DNA of 64,000 nt from Halichondria panicea. Taxonomy: Eukaryota > Porifera > Demospongiae > Suberitida > Halichondriidae. Made by a program: the position numbers and the translations under genes. Under the pieces are notes generated by a model, which ran no database searches, had not been told where the DNA came from, and saw only the letters and a list, made by a program, of their open reading frames with translations. The stretch is taken from positions 1,803,502-1,867,501 of the forward strand of contig NC_087393.1 of assembly GCF_963675165.1 (NCBI RefSeq), read 5' to 3'. Positions within the stretch are counted from its first letter, which is position 1. Each line of letters begins with the position of its first letter. This document shows positions 12,161-23,665 of this stretch, one piece after another.

Positions 12161-15100
12161 TACACTACCGTATACCTTGCTTGCGCATGCGCACCGAGGT
12201 ATAATTAGTGGGTGCATCTGAGCATGTGCATTATTACATGTGTTGTATTCGCATTATATACAAGCGCACATCTAATAGAAAAACTAGAAGAGAGAAAAAA
12301 GTCAAGAATAACTATAAACCAACTGGAGAGCTCATACACTAGACCCTCAACTCAATAATGAAACTGTTTCAAGAATAATTATTTCGAGCAATGAACTTTC
12401 TCTGTAGTGAAACTTCACATTGCAGATTGAAATAATTATTACCTGCAATTTATGAAAAGAGATTCGATTTGGTCCGCTGCATGGCTTTAAGAGCACATCG
12501 TGAAATAAAGTTTCACAGAAATCGGGCGACGATCCAACTTGTTATTCATGAGCAATTAATAACCTTAATCTGTGTGTTGAGATTAAGCAGCTATACATGT
12601 ATGTATATCAATTCGTTGTCCTCACTATAGCTACTTGAAGAGCCTTCTCCCTTCTTTCAATGAGTGCACTGACAAATTGCTGGAGGGCATACGACCTCTG
12701 GCTGATGGGAAGACAACAATTCCCATGAAACAACACTTGTCAGAAGTCACACTGAATGTCATCAGTAAGGTAGATCTATACGGGTCATGCTTTTATGCTA
12801 CAACAATAATTTTTCAAATGTGCAGGTGGCATTTGGATCCGACTTTTCTGAGCAATGGGATGACAAAACACTTGGACTGAAATTGACTAAAGGAAATGGG
12901 AAGCTTACGTTTCTTATTTCCCACACATTTAAAGGAGCACAGAGAGCATTCAATGGTGGTCCGTTTTTCAAGGTAATCTTCAAGCTACAGTGCAGTACAT
13001 GTATACTATAATATAGGCACAGAATAATAATACGAATGGAACTGTTGACAAAAAGTAGAGTATTAGTCATGATTTTTGGTTGTTGCAGTACCTTCATCCG
13101 TTTGAGGTGAAGAGCTATCAAGAAACTATTAGAGCTCTGAGGATGATTGGACGAGACTGCATCATGAAGAGAATCAGGGCAGTGGAAGCTGGAGAGCAGA
13201 TTCCCAGAGACATACTCTCCTCAATCCTGCAAGTCGCATGTGAGTACTCTAAGTTAATGTTGATCCTCACAGATCATTGCATATAATTGTAGCTACCAAG
13301 GAATCTGTGGACATCGAAGATTTGGTGGACGATTTTGTCACCTTCTATGTGGCAGGTAACAGACTATATACATTTAAATTAAATGTTCTGCTCAATTGCT
13401 GCATGCATGCATGCTTTACATACACAGGGCAAGAGACTACTGGAAACTTGCTGTCTTTTGCAGTAGTCCTCCTCAACCAGCACCCTGAAGTTCTTTGCAG
13501 GTATGTGATAGTGTGCAATAGATATAGCCAATTATTGTGCTTTCAAAACCGATTGTTATGACCTACGATCAGTTGGATGACAATCAGTTGGATGACAATC
13601 AGTTGGATGACTTTCTTTGTTATGCAGGCTCCAAGCTGAAATAGAGGAGGTTCTTAAAGGAAGAACTGAAGTGACTAACGAAGATCTGGAAAGCCTGCAA
13701 TACACTGAGCAGGTACATTCTGTAGGATGGTATACCTAATTGCTAAGTGTCTTCATTCCTCCATTATGATTCCGTAACAACATCTGTGACTATCCTAGCA
13801 AAATATCATCTTTATATACACTAGGTTCTGATGGAGGTCTTGCGATTGTATCCCCCGGCCTTTGGGACTATAAAAGAAACTATGAAGGGTGGTATTCAAC
13901 TTGGGGAGCACTTCATTCCGGAAAAGAGTACTCTATTTGTAAGTTAGTGTTTTCTTGAAACACTAAATTGTTACTTCTTATTTCTCAGCTGATAACAGCA
14001 ATGACGTCCAGGCTGCTCCAATACTTTGACGATCCTGACAGCTTTGATCCATCCAGATTCAACCCTGAGAATCAACAGTGAGTTTGTTATCTTCGTGGAC
14101 ATTTTAATTTTAATAGTAAATTTTTTCAGGCCCAGTTCGTTTGTTTTCTTTCCATTTGGACTCGGTCATCGCTCATGCATTGGAAAACACTTTGCTCTTG
14201 TGAGTACGCTAATATTTATTTTGTGCGCTCAGTTAAAACCTGGACACTGTGACTTAATCAGATTTATCGAACAGAAAAGAGCATGAGCATGAGCCAACGT
14301 ACAATAGGCTCATGGCCTCTCAAGTGAAACACACTATTATTGGAAGTGCTTTCCATAAAAACAGCTGTCTATACAAAAAATAATTATGCCTCGAGGCGTA
14401 GCCGCACGAGGGATACGGTAAAGCTGACTGTGTGTGTGTGTGTCTGTTCCAGCTGTAACTGCTCAACGGTTGCAATGCGACGAAAGCTAACAGCTTCTAT
14501 AGGCTTCTAGCCACGTTCTCTTGGATTTTGATTCGTGGATTAGCAAACTAAAGCTTCTTTCTCGAGTTATGGCTAGTTTGACTCACATTGAAGGCTGTTG
14601 CAGTCTCTTCAGAATCTTTCATAGCATCATCTGTCCGCATAAACTTTCTATTCAACATATGAGTTAGCCTTGCACTAAAGCGCTAGCTTTTTGTTAGCTA
14701 CAATACTCAGTTAAAACAGCTACCTTAAGGTGACATATTTTTACAGGTAGATTTGTTTGCGTTTTTACAGTTTTGTACATTTTGCGGTATAATATTTGCG
14801 AAATGTTGATCTGGATACATTAAACAAGAGGGCGGCCAATTATTTGCGAGTATTAATTTTTGCGATTTTATTCTCATTCGCAGAAATAGCAGAAATTAAT
14901 ACACGCGAAAATATGTCACCTTAAGGTAGCTAACATTTGTGAAATTGGACACACCCTTTAATTATTCCTGTGGATGTAATGCGCATGCGCGCTCATTCCC
15001 CATGTGTGAGAAAATAATATCCAAGATCCAGATCTAGATCCTCCTGGCAGAATTATCTTTGTCTTGAGGGCCTGGTAAGCCACAAAAAACACTACCAGAT

Positions 15101-15757
15101 AACAATATGCATGTACACAGGTCTTTTTTTCTTAGATATTATATACACTGAACTACAGATCCTGGAAGAATCAATTTTATTTCTTGAGGTCCTGGTAAGC
15201 CACATAATACAATAAATAACAACAATAGATGCATGGAAATAAATCTTTTCTTCTCAGTGACTTTATATAGATAAGCTAACTTTAATATAAAATTCATTAT
15301 AGAAACTAATATAACACTCTAATACTTTTGAGCGAAAGCAAAAACATGGCGAGAGGCATTAGCACAGCGCCAGCTTGAACACTAGTTATCACAGTGATTG
15401 TGCAATCTATTATTTGTCTACCTATAATGTTCATTCGAATCTATAATCTTGAAAGTCTGGCAGTTGATTAGTTGGTCCTTGCAACTATTTTTTTTATAAC
15501 CATGTCAGTGAGTTCATTGTATGATTTGTCCCATTCTGCTGTTAGAAGGGTTCCACTGTAGAACTACATAAATGGCCAGTTACAGTATAAATTCAACCCA
15601 CAATTTTTCCATGTAGATGGAGGCTAAGCTGATCCTGGCCAGACTGGTGCAGACCTTCCGCTTCACTCTTCCTCCAGACTACAAGCTGGTTGTTGCTCAA
15701 AGAATAACTGTACAACCCAAAGACAATGTGCCTTGCACTGTTACTCTAGCTATCTAA
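10589..15757 (+). CDS. CYP46A1-like: CYP46A1-like cytochrome P450, copy B (intact)
   Basis: Fifteen exons: 10589-10737, 10858-10947, 11061-11148, 11409-11482, 11644-11730, 12631-12769, 12826-12972, 13089-13239, 13293-13355, 13428-13500, 13628-13712, 13825-13938, 13989-14077, 14130-14199, 15617-15757. They sum to 1560 bp, a 519-residue protein with no stop (human CYP46A1 is about 500). It starts MGALIILAYVVVGLLALVVG (ER anchor), then DTWKPRR, AGQETTGN (I-helix), EVLRLYPP (K-helix), FDPSRFNP (PERF-type) and [10 protein letters not shown] with the heme Cys. Such enzymes are NADPH-dependent sterol monooxygenases; the substrate here is unknown. The start matches the plus copies D and F. It shares a short promoter region with A. 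Intron 5 holds a microsatellite-bearing repeat, intron 3 a MITE, and intron 14 a ~1-kb insertion also found in the M6 gene. Confidence 0.88.
11166..11383. mobile_element. MITE in intron 3 of gene B
   Basis: Terminal inverted repeats ATAGCGGGAAATTTT and AAAATTTCCCGCTAT bound about 218 bp with no coding content. D and F lack it, so it inserted into B alone. It is similar to the ACCGTATAGCGGGTAATTTT family at 40870 and 51360. Confidence 0.7.
11785..12215 (-). mobile_element. Microsatellite-bearing dispersed repeat in intron 5 of gene B, with (AC)n
   Basis: A roughly 430-bp unit reads, on the minus strand, from TATACCTCGGTGCGCATGCG through a pure dinucleotide tract (AC on plus, 12082-12158, about 38 repeats) and conserved internal blocks such as TTTCTATAGGCTTCTAG and GAAAGCACCGC. 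The same order is found at 18236-18640 (C) and 31745-32285 (E), and partly at 14386 and 54135. The layout, a hairpin-like end next to a GT microsatellite, resembles DINE/pearl-type non-autonomous elements. Class assignment is tentative. Confidence 0.65.
14386..15380 (+). repeat. ~1-kb insertion in intron 14 of gene B, copy of the 53470-54135 segment
   Basis: It begins TATGCCTCGAGGCGTAGCCG, continues through a (GT)n stretch, GCTGTAACTGCTCAACGGTTG and two copies of GGTCCTGGTAAGCCAC-like sequence, and ends with ATGGCGAGAGGCATTAGCAC. The reverse complement of 53470-54135 shows the same blocks in the same order. The equivalent intron of D lacks it. Confidence 0.75.
14719..14930. mobile_element. 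MITE nested in the intron-14 insertion of gene B
   Basis: Near-perfect inverted repeats GCTACCTTAAGGTGACATAT and ATATGTCACCTTAAGGTAGC bound about 212 bp of non-coding sequence rich in TTTTGCG motifs. The related segment at 53.5-54.1 kb lacks it, so it inserted later. Confidence 0.8.
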
Positions 15758-17402
15758 TTGCTAGTTTTTAAGCTGTTTATGATCAGTAGAAGTTGAAAAG
15801 GTTTAATGCATGTACAAGTATGCTGTGTCATATTGTCAGTAATGATGTAAGGAAATTTTTATATCCATATGCAGGCTTAGTTTATCTACGGTTCCCTAGC
15901 CGATTTTTTTTCGTTCTATAATAATTATTGGCCAGGTGGTAACGACGCCTTACTATGAAAATTCTTCATGTCTGAAGCCATTCTCATTTTCATACCTCGT
16001 CCTGCCGGAAGCATTACATGTATGTAGATTTATATAATTATTAGTTAAGATTCTAGGGCGGGGGGGGATGGGGATGTTTTATCCTGGTAAATTTACTATA
16101 GATGTAGTATCGTGTAGATTTGTTGTCATTTGACTTTTAGACATAAAGACTCATCATTGTAACAACACGAGTATTTATACAAAACACCAAAAACAGTTCC
16201 TAGAAGGTTCTAGATCTATCTAATAACAACTAGCATAGTACAAACAATCTACCAGAACATTCTAGAATACTCTACTAAATACACGATACAATTAGTTCAC
16301 ATTGCACAATGCACAATAGAGTATAGGGGGATTTCTTACTTTCCTGCCTATTATACTGAGAAAGTCATATATTATAATTATGTTGTGCAATTACTATCTC
16401 TAAGATGAATAGATCCACGTACCCTAGGCCCTATAGCTGATATATTTTTTTCACCCATTATTCTTCTTGAAAATGTGGCTATTCTCATGACATAATAGAC
16501 AAAAATAATTAATATCATGTATTATATATGTGACAGGCTCTGGGAAAAGGCCATATTGGAGCAGGCTACAATTGTTGAGATTTAAATACCAGATGATAGA
16601 GCAAAGAATTGCCTATGCATTGATATGCTTAGTTTGCACATACCTCTTTTCATGCCTGAGTTATGCGCGTTGGAAACTCAAAGTTCTGAAATAGCGGTAT
16701 TGAGAAACGCCCACTTAAAGATTGCTAAATTGGGAAAAGTAAGGTAATGGTGGCTGCTTAGACAAAGCGCTTCGGTGGAACGCGTTGGATTCAGAGCATC
16801 AGAGAGGTAGTAGAAATACTGTAGATAACTATAAGCTTATTATGAGATTATACACTGCAGTCCATAAATCTGGCCATTGCTCAATACCAATATCTGCTCC
16901 AATATGGCCTTTTTCCCAGAGCCTGTCACATATATGATATCTTGAACTGATCCATAATATTCACTTTCAGCCATTTTTTGCCATGAGAACATCATTACAC
17001 AAAACTTAATGTAATGATTTTTACCAAAAATGGACATTGATGTGACAAAAGGTCATCCTATAAGGTTAAGACCTAGCTAGTCAACTGCATGCCCTAATTC
17101 CTTAATTGTGGCCAATGTTTTTACGATATTTGCGAACGCGCATGCAAAAACCAATATAATTGGCAGGAATTGAAGGCTTTACAATTATGTGCAAAACGTG
17201 ACTAAGACATGATAATGTAAAAAGTGAACTAAACAACAATTGGAGCCTGCATTCCTATGAGCCTTAATTAATGCGACATTCCTACAATCATGCTTGGTTG
17301 TCAGTATAAAAATTATACATGACATAATACACAGCGTAAAATTTTTCCCAAAAATGGTGCAAGCAGCTATTGTCATTATTATAGACACATCATTGCTATC
17401 CT
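15758..17402. other. Tail-to-tail spacer between P450 genes B and C
   Basis: No gene seen. The first ~200 bp downstream of B match the DNA downstream of D, and the last ~450 bp downstream of C match that downstream of E (CTGCATGCCCTAATTCCTTA is shared). The spacer was therefore part of the duplicated block. A B/C-specific MITE lies at 16524-16935. Confidence 0.6.
16524..16935. mobile_element. MITE in the B-C spacer
   Basis: About 412 bp with inverted termini of some 40 bp: ATATATGTGACAGGCTCTGG at the left and its reverse complement at the right, followed on both sides by GAAAAAGGCCATATTGGAGC-type sequence. It is absent from the homologous D-E spacer, so it inserted after the block duplication or was lost from the other copy. 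Confidence 0.75.
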
Positions 17403-20400
17403 TTAGTTATGACATTGAATTGAAGTGGGAGTGACAGTACAAGACACATCATCCTTAGGTTGCAGTGTTGTTTTCTGTACCACAACCAGCTTGTAGTCCG
17501 GAGGAAGAGTGAAACGGAAGGTCTGCATCAGTCGGGCCAGGATCAGCTTAGCCTCCATCTGCACGAAAAAGTCACATCATAATTATTTGACCTATATAGC
17601 CTCTATACTCCAGGCTGCCTTCGAAAACTTGAGTAACACGATCGTACTATTTTTTCTATTTATAGTGAGCAACTGTTTTAGGGATTTTCCAGCAATGCAC
17701 AAATATTTTGGCGTATTATACAAGTACTACCCTAGAGGCCATGACGTGGATCATTTGCATGCGCGCCCATAACATTGATTACAGACTGCTTATTTACTTA
17801 ATTAAGGGCCAAAAAAATATTCCAGGCGCTCATAATTATGGCGCTACATAATGATAATGAGAGAAGTACTTACCAGAGCAAATTGTTTCCCAATACAAGA
17901 GCGATGGCCGAGACTGAACGGAAAGTAGACAAACGAACTGGGTCTGCAAGAAACAAAAACACAATCTTAAGATACTTGCAGTGTGGGCCGGGACATTTCT
18001 CACTGTTTGTTCTCTGGGTTGAACCTGGCGGGATTAAAACTATCAGGATCGTCAAAGTACTGGGGTAGCCTGGACATCATTGACATTTGCAGCTGGATAT
18101 GAATTTGCACGAATTAAGCAGACTACCATGCATACATACGATTAGTGGTTTGCAGTTAGACGGTATAATAGTGCATGTACAGTATATATTATCAGTATCA
18201 CTTACTAAAAACAGCACATTATACTGAATGCTTTATTATGCCTCGGTGCGCATGCTCAAGCGAGGTATACGGTAGTGTGTCTGTGTGTGTAGAAGGATTA
18301 ATGAAGTGCAAGTAAGAGTTTCTATAGGCTTCTAGTGGATTTCCAAAATAATGCTTGGTTCTCGAGCTATGCTTACTTGGAATGTTATTTTGCAGCCTTT
18401 TCAGAAGAGTGCTAGCAAAACTTGTCCATAGAGTGTTGCTATTTAGTAGTTAGCTCTGCACTAGAACGCTAGCTATTGGTAGCTGCAAGGATCTACTGCA
18501 CTAATACAGCAGCCATTAATTTTGGCTTTAAAATTATTGTAAAAACATTATGATATCTGTGTGTATTAGCAATAGCTAGTAGCTTTGACACATCCACCTA
18601 GGCATCAGCACCTGCGGTGCTTTCATTTTTAAAGAGCTAATATTTCTCGGATTGCTCAGACTAACCATTTCGAGATAGAGGTTCAAATGACCACACCCCT
18701 ACGGTAGAGAGGTTTATGTTTGAGGCACTAACATTCGAGGTTCAAGGTCATTTTAGCTCCTTGAATATAAAGCGCTATATACGATAAATATTCTTAGAAC
18801 AACAACCTGATACCTCCACATGCATGCTGTGTTGTTATAATTATACACAACTATATAGAATTGTAAACTCACAAATAACGATGTTCCTCCTGAGATAAAG
18901 TACTCCCCGAGCTGAATACCACCCTCCATGGCTTGTTTGGATATCCCAACAACAGGAGGGTACAGCCGCAGAACCTCCAACAGAACCTACATACAATCAT
19001 GTATTCAAAGTGGAAAAAATGTTCCATTTTTCTTATTTTTGGAATAAAGATTAATTGGACCATTTAGAGTCAAAAGAACACACTCAATCTGACAGTTAGA
19101 CTACCTATTATAAACGTGTAATAATTTTAGCGAATTCGTAATTAACACTAAATTAAGTACGCGCTAATAATAAAACGTATTAAAAAAATTATGAATCCCA
19201 TTAAACTAATTACTTTTGAGAGTATGCTAAGCAAGCTAACCCCCCTTTTTTTTTTACTGTATCTGACTCCAAGCTTTCCATTCAACCTTAAAACTCATAC
19301 TTGTACATCTTTTCAAATATTGTGCTAATGAATTTGCTACAATTAATACCCTAAAAACAGAGAAAACACTAAAATTACTACGGTACTACCTGTCTATAAT
19401 AGTAACATTAAGGTAGTCTGAATGCTGACATCGGCACATGACAATATCCATACCTGCTCAGTGTATTGTAGCTTCTCCAGATCTTCGTTAGTCACTTCAG
19501 TTCTTCCTTCAAGGACCTCCTCTACTTCAGCTTGGAGTCTGTATAATGATAGAACTGCATATTCAAGCCCAATTCACGTACATACGTATGTACGTTACAC
19601 AAGTATATAATTATACACACAATGACATAATTTTACAGTGACGTTAAGATGTATCTACTACTACATATAATTATGCTTACCGACACATAACATCCGGATG
19701 TTGATGAATCAGAACGGTGGCAATAGATAGCAAATTACCCGTAGTCTCTTGTCCTATAGAGAAAGAGGAACGTAGTTAAGTAATTTAATTTTGAAACTAG
19801 AGTCACCTGCTATATAGAAGGTGACGAAATCGTCCACTAAATCTTCAATGTCCACAGATTCCTTGGTAGCTATAATTATATGAAACAATGCAATGATTAG
19901 TGAGGATCAACATTAACTTAGAGTACTCACAGGCGACTTGCAGGATTGAAGAGAGTATGTCTCTGGGAATCTGCTCTCCAGCTTCCACTGCTCTGATTCT
20001 CTTCATGATGCAGTCTCGTCCAATATTCCTCAGAGCCCTAATAGCCTCCTTGTAGCCTCTCACTTCAAACGGATGAAGATACTATACACAAACAAAGTGC
20101 TAGTAACTTTATCTGCATACTTAATACATGTAAATATTTACACCGTGAAAAGAAAAGACTTATTCTGCTCTGGGCTCAAACTAGAGGATATCAACTAACT
20201 AACCGCATAGGCAAAGCCACCAGCAAAGCTCCTTTGCAGACCCTCAAATGCATGACTAACAAGAAAAGTTAGTTTCCCATTTCCTTTGACCCATTTCAAG
20301 CCGAGAGTTGCATCATCCCATTTTCCAGAGAAATCCGATCCAAAAGCCACCTGTGAAGTGGAATTAGAGCGGTGAAATGTATGTACATGTAAACACACAA

Positions 20401-23400
20401 CCCGATATATACCTTACTAATAACATTCAGTGTGACTTCTGACAAGTGTTGTTTCATTGGAACTGTTGTCTTCCCATCAGCCAGAGGTCGTATTCCCTCC
20501 AGCAATTTGTCAGTACACTCGTTAAAAGAAGGGAGAAGGCTCTTCAAGTAGCTATTGTGAGGAAACAGGATGTATAACCAACAACTTCATAAGTTGAACA
20601 GAATTATGATTATACATACTTCTTATTGAACGGCTGATCGTAGATCTTTCGTCTTGGTTTCCAAGTATCATAGTCAAGTATAGCGACTAACCCGTTGCCC
20701 AAAAATCTAAGGCGGGATTACTTTAGAGCAATAAGAGCATGGATATACATAATAGCTATACCTTTGCCCAAAGAGCCATCCCACTCTTGTCTTGAGTTGT
20801 TTCACTTTCCCATTCTTTACTTGCATTGTTACAGTCTGTATAAACAGTAAAATCAGAACCTTTATTATAAAATCGTGGGCAATATAATCAATCAGTACGT
20901 AGATTATTGCTGAGCACCTTAGGATGCGAAACTAATCTTATCTCGAATCACGGAAACCTTTATACGTACGTACTTGGTATCATGCACGTTTTATTATGAA
21001 TGGGAAATTTAGTGTATGTGGCTAATTCATGGCTCTAACAGATATCATGTGTTGGAGATGCCGTCTAAAACCACTAACGGACACCATGCAGTTTTGCTCA
21101 CTATAAAAGGTAGACTATAGTATCATCATTAATATGGTGGATCAAGTGAAGAGTGTGAGCTAGAGAGCTTGGTGCTACCATCATCAGCTCGTCGACAATG
21201 ACACTATAACCTGTTTAATACGAGAAATTTAATATGTATAGATCTATACATGTATATAGACTGTCTACTTCTCTGTACAGGAGCAATGGCTAATATCCAG
21301 CTATCCCAACAGTGTTCCTCTTGGCTATACTAACGGACGAGACTGGACAGTTGAGGTAAGGGTTTAACCGTCTTCGGTTTCTTTTAATATTGTCCTATAC
21401 TTACAGGACTGGAGTATGACCTGCTTGTTTGAGCGTTGCTGGGTATCTCAGAGGCATCGAGAAAATCTACGTTTTCTCAAGCAAAGTTTAACTGAGTTAC
21501 GAGTTGGGGCCTAGAATCAGAGAAGTCCAGCAGCCTGCTAAATCGTTTTGAAACATAATTTGAAGCATTCAATCATCCTAAAGTTGCCCTGGGTCACTGT
21601 AATCGTGCTGCAGCACAACTGGAAACTCCCCAGGTCCTTGCGAAGCAGCTCCCTATGTGCATCTTTTGTGTACTCACTCTGTGCATTTTCTGTGTACAAA
21701 TTTCGTTTATTAAATATTTTTGCCGACCACAAATACAATGAAAATTTGACACATGCGCAGACAACTAGTACCAGGCCTAGTTGTTCACCTAACCGTTATA
21801 AAAGCAAAAACTCGGCCTGGGATCAAGGCTACCTTAGGACAGTGCAGTTTGGCCGCAATAGCAAAGTGGCTGCATTTCAGAAAATAAATAATGGTACTAC
21901 TTTGAATCTAAGGACTAGTTTTGCGGCTCTGTTTCAGCTATTTACAGTGGAACCTCTTATAACAGACTCTCTAAATAGCGGATCCCTCTGTTGTAGCGGA
22001 CAGCATGCCTTGTACCAACTGTTTTTACTATCTAACTAGTGTACTTGCAACCCCGAATAGCGGACACCTCTAAACTACAGACAACGGACAACAGCCTTGC
22101 ACGAAAGATACATTCAGTGCAAGAATTAACCTCCTACAACGGATGAAGGGTGTCTCCATGTATACTGATTCAGTTCACCATAGTTATGTTGTGTATTTAA
22201 AGTCATTACTGTCTCATTAAACATTTGGGGTAACGTAACCTTACATGGTATAACCTCCCAATAAAGGAAACCTCTGAATAGCGGACAAAACCTCCTGCAC
22301 CAACTTGTCTGTTATACGGAGGTTCTATGTAAATGTAATCCACAATTTTCATCTGCCAATTAAACCACACTCAAATGTCATAATATTATCGTATAATATA
22401 ACGCATAAAATACCTAGAACTGACCATACAGAATAGCGATTGGCCGCATTTCAGGGCGAGTTTTGTGCATGCAGCAGTAATGATCAAGCTAGCAATCTGT
22501 ACCAAACGAAACGACCGGTATATCGAGGTGCAGAGAGCCGGATTAAAAAGAGTCTACAGTATTATAGCACATGCATGAAGGCTAAAAAATTAATCAAACA
22601 GGGCCGGAGGAAACACTGCCATAATACCTAATGTATGTACCATAATACCTTGATAGTTTCCGGGTGAGAGGGAACAACAAGCGGAACGTGTAGAAAGAAA
22701 ATAACAAAAGCACTTGGGCTGTCCAGCTCCAAGCACCTGCGGAGTGATGAATTATACTGCATGTTTTATAATACAAGACGATCAGTACCATTTTGTGAAT
22801 AGCTCCACAACTGATGTCTCCATACTCGATTTTCTCATTTCAATCAAGTTGTACAAGTGTCCATAAATGTACCTGCATCATGAAACCATGAATATTGTTT
22901 AACCTTCAAATTGGCTTAGGTTACTCACTGAACTGTTTATACGTAGCTTCTAAAGCTACCAAATTACTATTGACATACAACACTGATTGTCTCTGAAATG
23001 CAGGTCAGATATTCATTAGATGTGCGGATCTTATACAATAACTGCATGCCCCCCCCCCCCCCCCCCCAGACAAGTGTATGGTAGAATGCTCTTGCCGTAA
23101 ATATAGCTCTAGATCATCTACGGTAGCATGTATTTCTAACTTCCATTGACTGTTCTTCCAGACTCAGTTAGCGTGCTAGGTTAACTGGACCGTCAGTTTA
23201 TTCATGTTATTGGAACAATTTGCTGCTGTATATATAGTCCCGGGGACCATCTAGACTACTGACATGACACAAAAGGGCTATACCATGTAAGCTCACCCCT
23301 TGAGTGACTTGTGCAGCTTGGGAGAGGGGAGGTGGGAGTAGCTGTGTCGAATGTAGTAGATGTACCCCAGAAAGCAGAGGAATGATCCAGCCACAAGACC

Positions 23401-23445
23401 TAGCACACCTCCAATCAAATAAGCCAGCACCAGTAGAGCACCCAT
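17403..23445 (-). CDS. CYP46A1-like: CYP46A1-like cytochrome P450, copy C (intact)
   Basis: Fifteen exons: 23445-23297, 22872-22789, 22736-22649, 20835-20762, 20706-20620, 20551-20413, 20350-20204, 20081-19931, 19869-19807, 19753-19681, 19538-19454, 18986-18873, 18092-18004, 17943-17874, 17558-17403. They sum to 1569 bp, 522 residues, with no stop or frame break seen. It is the minus subtype, like A and E: MGALLV start, anchor near residues 5-28, DTWKPRR in exon 5, an AGQET I-helix motif, EVLRLYPP with ExxR, and [10 protein letters not shown] as heme loop. The C-terminal tail differs from A and E by small changes near the stop. Intron 3 (1.8 kb) contains a pogo-like MITE shared with E, and intron 12 a microsatellite-bearing repeat. 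Likely an ER sterol hydroxylase; the substrate is unknown. Confidence 0.88.
18236..18640 (+). mobile_element. Microsatellite-bearing dispersed repeat in intron 12 of gene C
   Basis: It starts TATGCCTCGGTGCGCATGCT, has CGAGGTATACGGTA plus a short (GT)n, then CTATAGGCTTCTAG and TTCTCGAGCTATGC blocks, and ends near TGCGGTGCTTTCATTTT. It is homologous to the intron 12 insertion of E, so it predates the C/E duplication, and to the repeat in intron 5 of B. Confidence 0.65.
21944..22330. mobile_element. Pogo-like MITE in intron 3 of gene C
   Basis: Imperfect inverted termini ACAGTGGAACCTCTTATAAC and GTTATACGGAGGTTCTATGT bound about 387 bp rich in AATAGCGGA motifs, with no ORF. The same insertion sits in intron 3 of E (35504-35876) and is missing from A, which shows the empty site. 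Confidence 0.7.
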
Positions 23446-23578
23446 GGTAGAGAATTCACAGAGAAAATACTGGTGAGCTTCAGGTCATGTGCATGTACGT
23501 ACGTACGTAGACGTGCATGTAGATCTATTATAATAAATTATCATTATTAGATCTATGTGTGAAAAAAAGCAGGTAATC

Positions 23579-23604
23579 GTTTGGAATGACGCACTTCGCA
23601 ATCT
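23579..23604. promoter_or_regulatory. Conserved 26-bp block in the shared C/D promoter
   Basis: Same block as at 10379-10404. It is followed by CCCGCATTTATATCAACAAA, shared with the E/F promoter. D's start is now 1.36 kb away because a foldback element inserted between the block and D. Confidence 0.55.
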
Positions 23605-23665
23605 AAAGAACCCGCATTTATATCAACAAACGTTTTTTAACAGCCCCTCCCTCAAGTGACATGTA

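Noticed and set aside
21548-22039. 163-codon plus-strand frame in intron 3 of gene C
   Set aside because: It runs through intron sequence and into the pogo-like MITE, the homologous intron of E does not preserve it, and no domain is visible.
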